Shown in pieces: positions 17,503 through 24,896 of a stretch of 31,233 nt of DNA. The notes beneath the pieces are model-generated. The model was not told the origin of the DNA and searched no databases. It saw only the letters and a list, made by a program, of their open reading frames with translations. This DNA comes from JAWKVD01 sp041398225 (GTDB lineage Bacteria; Pseudomonadota; Alphaproteobacteria; Caulobacterales; Hyphomonadaceae), in NCBI GenBank assembly GCA_041398225.1, contig JAWKVD010000031.1:1-31233 (forward strand), read 5' to 3'. The stretch's first letter is position 1; every line of letters begins with the position of its first letter. The translations under genes and the position numbers were made by a program.

Positions 17503-18165
17503 TCAGGAAACCGGATCGACCATTTCATTGAGCGCGCGCTCAAGTCCGGGATAGCCCCAGCCAACTCCCGCAATCGGTTGCCCGTCTGCGGCGATTTCGG
17601 GGTTTCTGTACGTTGCAAATATCAGATTGATCGTTCGGCGCGCGAGAACGAAGAGTTCCTCGATATCCCCCTGCGCGGGGTGGATGGGCTGCGCCAAATT
17701 CCTGTCGCGGTGGGCGATCTGCTGATCGCGTAGCGCCTTAACAGCGACAAGGCTCCCGCTCACACGCTCTTTTGAGAGGCTGTAATAGTGTCCTATTCGC
17801 TCACTGACGCTCTCAATTGACGCCAAGCTCGCAAGGTCCTGCGCATCCAGCTGGTATGCTGGTGACTCCAAGAACTTGATCGAGACTGTTCCTGAGATGG
17901 GCGTAAACGCGGGCAGGTCCCTTATAAGCTGCGGCAAGGAATGAACTTTGTTTCGCGTTCGAACTTCAAAAAGTGACGCGAGCCTGACTACGCAAAGTTC
18001 GCTGAAGTCGCTTTGCAGGAATCGAAAGACTTCGCCGTGCTCATTCTGATTAACCGCATCAACGCGATCAGCGATCGACAGAAAGCCGCGCCAGTAGCGT
18101 AGCGCCAGAGCATACTCACCGACGACCGGGAGAAGGTAGTCAGCAATATCTGTCGATCTACACAA
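17503..18165 (-). CDS. HEPN-domain protein, AbiU2-like (probably acquired)
   Basis: The 220-residue, mostly helical product has an R-x5-H motif, R146-DQQIA-H152 followed by RD. This is the R-x4-6-H signature of HEPN ribonucleases, in the RD-x-x-x-AH-x-D form seen in AbiU2-like HEPN proteins. The preceding part (ALRYWRGFLSI, VFRFLQSDFSELCVVRLASLF) also fits that family, whose members occur in abortive-infection and toxin contexts. The DNA is clearly AT-richer than its neighbours: 17941-18000 has 27 G+C of 60. The start is a TTG at 18165 inside the end of purS, overlapping 8 bases, with a poor ribosome site, so translation may depend on purS. No antitoxin-like partner (MNT nucleotidyltransferase) is adjacent. 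HEPN is fairly likely; the AbiU2 subfamily and any defence role are inference. Confidence 0.6.
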   Translation of the reverse strand: MCRSTDIADYLLPVVGEYALALRYWRGFLSIADRVDAVNQNEHGEVFRFLQSDFSELCVVRLASLFEVRTRNKVHSLPQLIRDLPAFTPISGTVSIKFLESPAYQLDAQDLASLASIESVSERIGHYYSLSKERVSGSLVAVKALRDQQIAHRDRNLAQPIHPAQGDIEELFVLARRTINLIFATYRNPEIAADGQPIAGVGWGYPGLERALNEMVDPVS

Positions 18166-18400
18166 GCTCCACCGTGTAGCGCTCGACCACGGTGTTCGCG
18201 AGCAGCTTCTCGCACATCTCTTTGACGCGCGCCTCGGCGTCGGCCTGGTTCAGCCCGTCGGCAAGCTCCAGCTCGATCGTCTTGCCGACACGGACCTCGC
18301 CGACCTCGTTGAAGCCAAGACGCTCCAGCGCATCGCCGACGGCCTTGCCCTGCGGGTCGAGCACGCCCTGCTTCAGGCTGACATGAACACGAGCGCGCAC
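18158..18400 (-). CDS. purS: Phosphoribosylformylglycinamidine synthase subunit PurS
   Basis: The 80-residue product is the small bridging subunit of the PurLQS FGAM synthase, which helps dock the PurQ amidotransferase on PurL. ARVHVSLKQGVLDPQGKAV is the conserved N-terminal strand, and GFNEVGEVRVGKTIELEL, EKLLANTVVERYTVELV complete the fold. The start is a GTG at 18400, two bases after the purC stop, with CGGAGA of the purC end as ribosome site; the frame has no better start. PurS is normally followed by purQ in alphaproteobacteria. Here its last 8 bases overlap the start of a HEPN gene. Confidence 0.95.
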   Translation of the reverse strand: MRARVHVSLKQGVLDPQGKAVGDALERLGFNEVGEVRVGKTIELELADGLNQADAEARVKEMCEKLLANTVVERYTVELV

Positions 18401-18402
18401 GG

Positions 18403-19170
18403 CTATTTCTCCGGATTGAAGCTGAGGATCTCGGCGCTGCCGCCTTCTTCCTTGAGCACGCCGAGCCGCCGGGCCACTTCCGCATAGGCGTCGGTGACGC
18501 CGCCCAGATCGCGCCGGAAGCGGTCCTTGTCGAGCTTGTTGCCGGTGGCCATGTCCCACAGCCGGCAGCTGTCGGGGCTGATCTCGTCGGCCAGCACGGT
18601 GCGCACCATCTCGCCTTCGTAGAGGCGGCCATACTCGACCTTGAAGTCGACCAGCTTGATGCCGACGCCCGCGAACAGTCCGGTCAGGAAGTCGTTGATC
18701 CGCAGCGTCATCGCCACGATGTCGTCGATCTCCTGATTGGTCGCCCAGTTGAACGCCGTGATGTGCTCTTCGGAGACCAGCGGATCGCCCAGCTCGTCCT
18801 TCTTGTAGCAGAATTCGATGATCGAGCGCGGCAGGGGCGAGCCTTCCTCGAGCCCCAGGCGCTTCGAGATCGACCCGGCGGCCACGTTGCGGCAGATCAC
18901 CTCCAGCGGAATGATCTCGACCTCGCGGATGAGCTGCTCGCGCATGTTCAGCCGCTTGAGGAAGTGCGTCGGCAGCCCGATCGAGTTGAGCTGCGTCATC
19001 ACGAATTCGCTGATCCGGTTGTTCAGCACGCCCTTGCCGTCGAGCACCGCGCGCTTCTCGTTGTTGAACGCGGTGGCGTCGTCCTTGAAATACTGGATCA
19101 GGGTGCCCGGCTCCGGCCCTTCGTAGAGGATCTTCGCCTTCCCCTCGTAAATCTTGCGGCGCTTGGCCAT
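18403..19170 (-). CDS. purC: Phosphoribosylaminoimidazole-succinocarboxamide synthase
   Basis: The 255-residue SAICAR synthetase joins aspartate to CAIR with ATP. MAKRRKIYEGKAKILYEGPEPG is the usual ATP-binding N-terminus. KDDATAFNNEKRAVLDGKG, IPLEVICRNVAAGSISKRLG, LVDFKVEYGR and LADEISPDSCRLWD are conserved PurC signatures, all intact. The ATG at 19170 follows GAGACGAGGTG; the in-frame ATG at 19233 would add a non-conserved leader. A good promoter (-10 GCTATAAA) lies about 80 bases upstream. It is transcribed with purS and probably with the HEPN gene. purB lies nearby on the same strand but in a separate unit. Confidence 0.98.
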   Translation of the reverse strand: MAKRRKIYEGKAKILYEGPEPGTLIQYFKDDATAFNNEKRAVLDGKGVLNNRISEFVMTQLNSIGLPTHFLKRLNMREQLIREVEIIPLEVICRNVAAGSISKRLGLEEGSPLPRSIIEFCYKKDELGDPLVSEEHITAFNWATNQEIDDIVAMTLRINDFLTGLFAGVGIKLVDFKVEYGRLYEGEMVRTVLADEISPDSCRLWDMATGNKLDKDRFRRDLGGVTDAYAEVARRLGVLKEEGGSAEILSFNPEK

Positions 19171-19247
19171 CACCTCGTCTCCTGCCGCGGCGGACGCCCG
19201 CCCGCGGTCCCAACTGCCTCCGCCCGGAATCATGCGGAGCCGGTCTC

Positions 19248-19274
19248 TTTATAGCATCGCGCGGCCCGCGTCGC
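19248..19274 (-). promoter_or_regulatory. Candidate housekeeping promoter of purC
   Basis: On the minus strand GCGACGC (19274-19268), 12 bases and GCTATAAA (19255-19248) fit TTGACGS-N10-14-GCTANAWC. The match is seven of eight in the -10 element and five of seven in the -35. The transcript would carry a leader of about 70 bases before the purC ATG. Confidence 0.5.
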
Positions 19275-19388
19275 CCCCGGCGACCGCTCCGTCAGGCGCG
19301 ATTTCGGAGGGCCGCGACGATCCGGCCCGTCGCCCCGCCCGATACGCCGCAGCCTGTTCGCACGGGGGTGCATTTCCCGGAACGAAGG

Positions 19389-19396
19389 GCTATATC
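19389..19396 (+). promoter_or_regulatory. Candidate -10 element of the zeta-subunit gene
   Basis: GCTATATC is an exact match to the GCTANAWC -10 consensus and lies 43 bases before the GTG at 19440. A matching -35 is not evident at the expected distance. With the purC promoter it makes the 269-base gap a divergent promoter region. Confidence 0.4.
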
Positions 19397-19439
19397 GGGC
19401 TCTCACGGATCGCGCGCCAGCGGTGTCAGGGAGAATTCA

Positions 19440-19763
19440 GTGAGCGGTTTCGACAATCGGGAAAAGGCGGCGGAAAACAAGTTCGCCCTCGACCAGGAGT
19501 TGCGCTTCAAGGCCAACGCCCGCCGCAACAAGCTGCTCGGCCAGTGGGCCGCCGGCCTGCTCGGCAAGGCGGGCGCGGACGCCGACGCCTACGCCGCTGA
19601 AGTGGTGAAATCCGACTTCGAAGCCCCCGGCGACGAAGACGTGTTCCAGAAGGTGCGCGGCGACCTCGAGGCCGCTGGCGTCGACCAGAGCGAGCACCAG
19701 ATCCGCCGCCAGATGGAAGAGCTGATGGCGGTCGCGGTCGAGCAGGTGAAGGGCGAAGCCTAG
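19440..19763 (+). CDS. DUF1476 protein, F1-ATPase inhibitor zeta subunit
   Basis: The 107-residue product begins (M)SGFDNREKAAENKFALDQE, the invariant start of the DUF1476 family, followed by LRFKANARRNKLLGQWAAGLLG. In Paracoccus this protein is the zeta subunit that blocks rotation of F1-ATPase, acting like mitochondrial IF1 through its N-terminal helix. The rest is four helices with EVVKSDFEAPGDEDVFQKV and a Q-I-R-R-Q-M-E-E-L segment, as expected. I chose the GTG at 19440 because AGGGAG lies 6 bases before it and the family begins here; the longer frame from 19368 is not conserved in pattern. ATP synthase genes themselves are not in the window. Confidence 0.93.
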   Translation: MSGFDNREKAAENKFALDQELRFKANARRNKLLGQWAAGLLGKAGADADAYAAEVVKSDFEAPGDEDVFQKVRGDLEAAGVDQSEHQIRRQMEELMAVAVEQVKGEA

Positions 19764-19878
19764 GCACCGCCCGGCTTTCCTTCGCCTCTCCGCCGTCTTT
19801 CCGCAGAAAAAATATCGCGCCCGGCCGGCGGATTCACCCTGGCCGGATGCGCGTGCGCGCTATTGTCGCCGGGATTTG

Positions 19879-19914
19879 GGTTAATGCGCCGCCCAAACCG
19901 GGAAGCTGGTTAAT
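19879..19914. promoter_or_regulatory. Two GGTTAAT elements 29 bases apart
   Basis: GGTTAAT occurs at 19879-19885 and 19908-19914 (ATTAACC on the minus strand), in the otherwise featureless part of the gap after the zeta gene. These resemble CtrA half-sites. They lie about 120 bases before the structured RNA candidate. Meaning uncertain. Confidence 0.25.
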
Positions 19915-20032
19915 CGCGTATCTGAATACTGGTTGCCGCGGATGGCCGTCTTTTTAAGACATCGCCGTCATTGTCGTTCCTGAAGATCGCGGCGCTCCCT
20001 CCCCTCTCGCGTCGAGGATCTGGTCCCCCATC

Positions 20033-20168
20033 GGATGTGCAGCGGCCTTGCCTGCGGGCGGGCGCGTCCTCCCCCAAGGATGCCTGCACCTCCACGGCGC
20101 AACACGATCTGTGTTTTGCGCTCCGCCATTGCCTGGGCCGGTCCCACCATCGGGGCCGGCCCGCTTTT
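20033..20168 (+). ncRNA. Candidate structured small RNA upstream of (antisense side to) purB
   Basis: The 406 bases from 19764 to 20169 have no gene. The second half folds into consecutive hairpins. Hairpin A runs 20033-20093: GGA-t-GTGCAG pairs with CTGCAC-c-TCC, and GCGTCCT (20064-20070) pairs with AGGATGC (20077-20083). Hairpin B runs 20097-20121: GCGCAA/TTGCGC and CAC/GTG. A perfect intrinsic terminator follows on the plus strand. A terminator 370 bases after the zeta stop is more easily explained by a separate RNA than by a long 3-prime end. The RNA's 5-prime end is unknown and may lie near 19960-20000. 6S RNA is one possibility, but I could not find its closing stem. It could also be a new RNA. 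Confidence 0.45.
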
Positions 20169-20170
20169 TT
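20135..20170 (+). terminator. Intrinsic terminator (plus strand)
   Basis: An 11-bp stem, GGGCCGGTCCC (20135-20145) with GGGGCCGGCCC (20152-20162), has a 6-base loop and one G-U pair, followed by GC and six Ts (20165-20170). The T-tract runs into the purB stop codon complement. No T-tract follows on the minus strand, so it is directional. Confidence 0.85.
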
Positions 20171-21480
20171 CAGCTTTCGCCGAACACCCGCGCGAAGATC
20201 ACGTCGACATTCTTGAAATGGTAGTCGAGGTCGAACAGCGAGCCGAGCTGGTCGTCGCTGAGCCTAGCCGAGACGTCCGGGTCTTCCTTCAGATAGCGCA
20301 GGAAATCGCCTTCGCCGCGATTGGGATCGGCCCAGACCTTCATGGCGTTGCGCTGGACCAGCCGGTAGCTGTCCTCGCGCGAAGCGCCGGCCTCGACCAG
20401 CGCCAGCAGCACGCGCTGCGAGTTGTGAAGCCCGCCGAGCCGGTTGAGATTGGCGAGCATGTTGTCGGGATAGACCAGCAGGTTCTCGATCACGCCCGAC
20501 AGCCGGTGCAGCGCGAAATCGAGATGGATGGTCGCGTCCGGCCCGATGCCGCGTTCGACCGAGGAATGCGAAATGTCGCGCTCGTGCCAGAGGGCGACGT
20601 TCTCCATCGCCGGATAGGCCGCCGAGCGCACGAGCCGCGCAAGGCCGGTCAGGTTCTCGGTGAGCACCGGATTGCGCTTGTGGGGCATGGCCGAGGAGCC
20701 CTTCTGCCCGGCCGAGAAATACTCTTCCGCTTCGAGAACTTCCGTGCGCTGCAGGTGGCGGATCTCTACCGCGATGTTCTCGATCGAGGAGGCGACCACA
20801 CCCAGCGCCGCGAAGAAGGCCGCATGGCGGTCGCGGGGGATGACCTGCGAGGAGACCGGCTCGACCTGCAGCCCGAGGCGTTCGGCGACCATGTCCTCGA
20901 CCCGCGGGTCGATGTTGGCGAACGTGCCCACGGCGCCGGAGAGCGCGCAGGTCGCCACTTCCGCCCGCGCCGTCTCCAGCCGTTTCCGGCACCGGCTCAT
21001 CTCGGCGTGGAAGCGCGCCAGCTTGACCCCGAACGTGGTGGGCTCGGCGTGAATGCCGTGGCTGCGGCCGATGGTGGGCGTCAGCTTGTGTTCGAAGGCG
21101 CGCTTCTTGAGCGCCGCCAGCAGACGGTCGACGCCCGCCAGCAGAAGGTCCGAGGCGCGGGTGAGCTGCACGGCGAGACAGGTGTCGAGAACGTCCGAGG
21201 AGGTCATCCCCTTGTGCAGGTGGCGCGCTTCCTCGCCGACATGTTCAGCGACGCTGGTGAGGAAGGCGATGACGTCGTGTTTCACCTCGCGCTCGATCTC
21301 GTCGACCCGGGCGACGTCGAAACCGCCGCGCTCACGCACGGCCTTGGGCGCCTCCGGCGGAACGGTGCCCAGCTCCGCCATCGCCTCGGCCGCCAGCGTC
21401 TCGATCTCGAGCCAGATGGCGTATCGCGCCTCCGGGGTCCAGATCGCGGTCATTTCGGGCCGGGCGTAGCGGGGAATCAT
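20170..21480 (-). CDS. purB: Adenylosuccinate lyase
   Basis: The 436-residue fumarase-superfamily enzyme releases fumarate from SAICAR and from adenylosuccinate, so it acts twice in purine synthesis. MIPRYARPEMTAIWTPEARY is the usual N-terminus. HKGMTSSDVLDT (89-100), IGRSHGIHAEPTTFG (137-151, catalytic His141) and the signature loop GSSAMPHKRNP (261-271) with the catalytic serine are all present. AGGAGAG precedes the ATG at 21480. Its stop touches the T-tract of the terminator at 20135-20170. Upstream it is 113 bases from the MFS stop and may share that transcript or have its own promoter. Confidence 0.98.
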   Translation of the reverse strand: MIPRYARPEMTAIWTPEARYAIWLEIETLAAEAMAELGTVPPEAPKAVRERGGFDVARVDEIEREVKHDVIAFLTSVAEHVGEEARHLHKGMTSSDVLDTCLAVQLTRASDLLLAGVDRLLAALKKRAFEHKLTPTIGRSHGIHAEPTTFGVKLARFHAEMSRCRKRLETARAEVATCALSGAVGTFANIDPRVEDMVAERLGLQVEPVSSQVIPRDRHAAFFAALGVVASSIENIAVEIRHLQRTEVLEAEEYFSAGQKGSSAMPHKRNPVLTENLTGLARLVRSAAYPAMENVALWHERDISHSSVERGIGPDATIHLDFALHRLSGVIENLLVYPDNMLANLNRLGGLHNSQRVLLALVEAGASREDSYRLVQRNAMKVWADPNRGEGDFLRYLKEDPDVSARLSDDQLGSLFDLDYHFKNVDVIFARVFGES

Positions 21481-21592
21481 GGCGAGGCGCTCTCCTGTCG
21501 ACTGCGCGCGGTTTAGCAGGCTTGGAGCACAACGCAAAAGCGGCTCCCCGGTCGCCCGGAGAGCCGCCGCAAAGGCCGGTTTCCGGCCGTTT

Positions 21593-23053
21593 CTACTTCG
21601 CAACGAGGTCCTTTTGCAGGGTCCGGAGGCACATGAAGAAGCATAGCCCCGGAAGAACGTAGAGCGCCGAAGTGATCAGCAGCGAGTTCTGCAACGCGCT
21701 GGCCTCCGCCCGCCCGCAGAACGCCTGCTGCGCCTCCGAAAGCGCCGCCAGCGCATCGCCCTTGCAGGACTGGCGCGCGAAACCTTCGAGGCCCTCAGCG
21801 GCGGCGCTCATATTGAAGAGAATGTCGGACACAAAGCCGATGAAGGGCGGCCCGCCGCCATATCCGAACAGGTTGATGATAAACAGCAGGATCGCCGTCG
21901 AGGTTGCACGCGAGCGCATGCCGACCACGCCCTGCCCGATCGTGTACTGCGCCGCCAGATAGCCGTACTTCACTAGCGCGCCGAGCGAGATGCCGATCAA
22001 CGCAATGGTGAGGCTGCTGGATGAGAACCCCCACAGGTAGAACGGCACGCAGATGATGAGGCCCCAGCCCGGCAGCCAGGCGATGGCGTTGGGCCGCTTC
22101 TTGACGATCTTCTCCGCGATCCACCCGGTCAGTCCGACGCCGATGGACGCGGCCGCCGCGAACGCGACGTTGTAGATCTGCGTCGCCTCCATAAGAGAAA
22201 GACCGTGCGTACGGATCAGGAAGGAGGTCTGGAACGTGGTGATGCCATAGCCGCAGAACGACGCCAGCGTCGCGCCTGCCGCCATCCACCAGAACGACGG
22301 CTTGCCGGCCAGATCCTTCAACGCCGTGCTGAAGCTTGCGCGTTCAGGTCTGGCTGCGCGCGGCGGGTCTGAGTAGCCGCGTGGCGGCTCCTTGACGGTC
22401 AGCCGAACAAGAACGGCCACGACCAGTCCCGCGAGGCCGACGACGATAAAGGCCGTGCGCCAGTCATACAGGGCCGCGATGCGGCCGCCGATGAGGTTGG
22501 CCGCCAGCGTGCCGGCGGTGACGCCCATGGCGTAAACGCCAAGCGCCGTAGACCGGCGGGCGGGCGGATAATAATCGGCGATGATCGAGTTCGCCGGCGG
22601 GGTGCATCCCGCTTCGCCCACGCCGACGAAGACACGCATGATCAGAAGAAACACGAAACCGCTGATCGTGATGAAGCCGAGATCGACCTCCCGGGCGAGC
22701 CCGCTGCCTGCGGTCGCGAGCGTCCACAACGCGATACAGATCGTGATGATCCAGACGCGATTGCGCGTCTCGGCCATGTGGGCGATCGGAATGCCTATGA
22801 GAGAATAGAACAGCGCGAAGCCGATGCCGGTGAGAAGGCCGAAAGCCCCGTCCGTAATCTGCAGTTCATTCATGACCGGCTCAGAGACAATGCCCAACAA
22901 GCCGCGGTCCAGAAAGTTCAGAATGTAGACCAGCAGAAGCGAGCCGAGCACGTAGCTTCGGTAGGCCCGGCTGCCATAGCCTGTGATATGCCCCTGCGAA
23001 CCGGCGCCGCCGTCGGAAACGGACGCTTTGTCAGCCGTCCCTGCGGTTTCCAT
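21593..23053 (-). CDS. MFS transporter, Spinster-like (copy 1)
   Basis: The 486-residue product has twelve predicted membrane segments. It begins with a polar tail, then YVLGSLLLVYILNFLDRGLLGIV (segment 1 with the N-F-x-D-R motif of Spinster-type MFS carriers). MRVFVGVGEAGCTPPANSIIADYYPPARRSTALG is the segment 4-5 region with the R-x-x-x-G-x-G-E-A signature. KEPPRGYSDP marks the central cytoplasmic loop. A loop before the last segment holds two cysteines (SCKGDALAALSEAQQAFCGR). GGGGAGAAAC precedes the ATG. It is a close paralogue of the gene upstream on the same strand. The substrate is unknown; bacterial relatives are annotated as sugar, lipid or aromatic-acid carriers, and nothing here decides. 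Confidence 0.9.
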   Translation of the reverse strand: METAGTADKASVSDGGAGSQGHITGYGSRAYRSYVLGSLLLVYILNFLDRGLLGIVSEPVMNELQITDGAFGLLTGIGFALFYSLIGIPIAHMAETRNRVWIITICIALWTLATAGSGLAREVDLGFITISGFVFLLIMRVFVGVGEAGCTPPANSIIADYYPPARRSTALGVYAMGVTAGTLAANLIGGRIAALYDWRTAFIVVGLAGLVVAVLVRLTVKEPPRGYSDPPRAARPERASFSTALKDLAGKPSFWWMAAGATLASFCGYGITTFQTSFLIRTHGLSLMEATQIYNVAFAAAASIGVGLTGWIAEKIVKKRPNAIAWLPGWGLIICVPFYLWGFSSSSLTIALIGISLGALVKYGYLAAQYTIGQGVVGMRSRATSTAILLFIINLFGYGGGPPFIGFVSDILFNMSAAAEGLEGFARQSCKGDALAALSEAQQAFCGRAEASALQNSLLITSALYVLPGLCFFMCLRTLQKDLVAK

Positions 23054-23178
23054 GATGTTTCTCCCCTACGCGCGCCGTCTTGATCGCGACGCTCTGACAT
23101 TGTGCGAAATGGTTAGAGCATCGATCGTCGAGGTCCACCAAATCTTGCGTGAAGAACGCTGGCCGCCAGCCGGACGCC

Positions 23179-23213
23179 GCTGCGCCGGAGAGCGAGACCG
23201 GCTCCGGCGCAGC
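23179..23213. other. 12-bp perfect hairpin between the MFS paralogues
   Basis: GCTGCGCCGGAG (23179-23190) and CTCCGGCGCAGC (23202-23213) form a perfect 12-bp stem with an 11-base loop, just after the stop of the second MFS gene. No run of Ts follows on either strand, so it may be a Rho-aided terminator or an mRNA-stabilising structure rather than a classical terminator. Confidence 0.6.
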
Positions 23214-23229
23214 AACGGTTTCTCATGCG

Positions 23230-24723
23230 CTATCGGGAAACGAGATCCCTCTGCAGCGTGCGCGAGGAGAGAAGGTAGAACAGCGCGGCGGGCACGAAGA
23301 TCAGGCCCGTCGCAACCATCGCCTGCCTCAAGCCTTCGCCGTAAGCCGTCTTACAGACCGCCTGCTGCGCATCGGTCAGTCCGGAGAGATCCGGCGCGCG
23401 GCAGATCGCGTTGGTCAGCACATCGCCCATGCCTTGCGACTTGATCTGCATCGCCATCAGCGTGTCGCTCAGGAAGCCGACGATCTGCGGACCGAGCCCG
23501 TTGCCGATCAGCGCGATCAGGAACAGCAGGATGGCGATCGCCGAGGCCCGCGAGCGTTGCGATACGACGCCCTGCCCGATCGTGTACTGCGCGCCGAGAT
23601 AGGCGTAGTGCAGGACCGACGCGAAGCCCCAAGACAGGCGCGCGATCTCGAAGTTCTGGTCGATCTGATAGAAGCCGAGGAAGTAGAACGGGATCGCGGC
23701 GATCAGACCGACGCCTGGAATGATCGCCACCGCGTTGGGCATGCGCGGCGTCATCCGTTCGGTGAACCAGCCGCCCATGAAGGTGCCGACCGCCGAGGCC
23801 AGCGCCAGCGGAACGCCAAGCTTGAGCGCGAAGTCGGCCGGCCCGATGCCGGCGACGCGCGCCGCCATCGGCGCCTGGAATCCGAAGAAACCATAGCCGA
23901 CCAGCGCGGTGAGCGAGGCGCCCATCGCCATCAGCCAGAAGCTCGGCTTGCTTCCCAGCTCTTTCAGCGTCTCGGAAATGCTGGCCTTCTCGACGCGCTG
24001 CGCGCCGGGCGGATCGGAATAGCCGCGCGGCGGCTCCTTCACGGTGAACATCAGCAGCAAGGCCACGAGCACGCCGGGCAGCCCGACGGCGACAAAGGCG
24101 ATGCGCCAGCCCGCCACTTCATCCCAGTTGAGGGCGTTGGCCGCCCAGTCCCAACCGAGATTGTGGAACATGGCGCCGACATCGGAGCCGGACAGTCCCG
24201 CGATCGGACCGCCGAAGCCATAGGCGAGCGCGCTGCCTATGGTGACGCCGGTGGCGTAGATGCCCAGCGCGTTGGCGCGGCTCTTCGGCTTGAAGTAGTC
24301 GGCGATGATCGAGTTGGCCGGCGGCGTGCCGCCCGCTTCGCCGATCGCGACGCCGACGCGGGCGATCAGAAGAAACACGAAGCTGGTGGCGAGACCGCAA
24401 AGCGCGCACATGACCGACCAGATCGCGATGCAGAGCGCGATGATGTGGACGCGGTTGAACCGGTCCGCCGCCATCGCGATGGGGATGCCCATCAGGGCGT
24501 AGAACAGGGCGAAGGGCGGACCGTTCAGAAAGCCGTACTGCGTATCGGTAAGGCCGAACTCGTTGATGACCGGCTGCGCGATGACGCCCAGCAGGTTCCG
24601 GTCGATGAAGTTGAGCGTGTAGACCAGAGTGAGCGACAACAGCACATAGCCGCGATAACCCGGCGTGCCGAAACTCCTGCCTCCGGCGGGCGCTTCGCCC
24701 GCCGCGATAGCCGGTTGAGCCAT
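23230..24723 (-). CDS. MFS transporter, Spinster-like (copy 2)
   Basis: The 497-residue twelve-segment carrier aligns along its length with the gene at 21593. YVLLSLTLVYTLNFIDRNLLGV is segment 1, IARVGVAIGEAGGTPPANSIIADYF is the segment 4-5 motif, KEPPRGYSDPP is the central loop, and QYTIGQGVVSQRSRA is shared late sequence. The pre-segment-12 loop also has two cysteines (ICRAPDLSGLTDAQQAVCKT). It has an extra insertion around SGSDVGAMFHNLGWDWAANALNWDEV that copy 1 lacks. GGGAGGAATTC precedes the ATG. The 176 bases to copy 1 include a hairpin, so the two genes may be transcribed separately. Substrate unknown. Confidence 0.9.
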   Translation of the reverse strand: MAQPAIAAGEAPAGGRSFGTPGYRGYVLLSLTLVYTLNFIDRNLLGVIAQPVINEFGLTDTQYGFLNGPPFALFYALMGIPIAMAADRFNRVHIIALCIAIWSVMCALCGLATSFVFLLIARVGVAIGEAGGTPPANSIIADYFKPKSRANALGIYATGVTIGSALAYGFGGPIAGLSGSDVGAMFHNLGWDWAANALNWDEVAGWRIAFVAVGLPGVLVALLLMFTVKEPPRGYSDPPGAQRVEKASISETLKELGSKPSFWLMAMGASLTALVGYGFFGFQAPMAARVAGIGPADFALKLGVPLALASAVGTFMGGWFTERMTPRMPNAVAIIPGVGLIAAIPFYFLGFYQIDQNFEIARLSWGFASVLHYAYLGAQYTIGQGVVSQRSRASAIAILLFLIALIGNGLGPQIVGFLSDTLMAMQIKSQGMGDVLTNAICRAPDLSGLTDAQQAVCKTAYGEGLRQAMVATGLIFVPAALFYLLSSRTLQRDLVSR

Positions 24724-24896
24724 GAATTCCTCCCTGCGCCGGCGACTTCCGCGCCGTACGTGACAGGGAGGCTATCCTTTATTCGCTTCAGGCCAAGCAA
24801 AATCGGAGCGTTCGTGGACCGGTTCGCCATGAGCGCGACGGTTGTTCGCCCCTCAGGCGCGCGCAGGCGGCGCGATGCGCAGCAGGATAGCCGCGA

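Noticed and set aside
17503..18165. HEPN-MNT toxin-antitoxin pair
   Set aside because: No minimal nucleotidyltransferase gene is adjacent on either side, so a two-gene module of that kind is not present.
20132..20170. Terminator for purB
   Set aside because: The T-tract is on the plus strand only; in the purB direction the hairpin is preceded by As and followed by mixed sequence.
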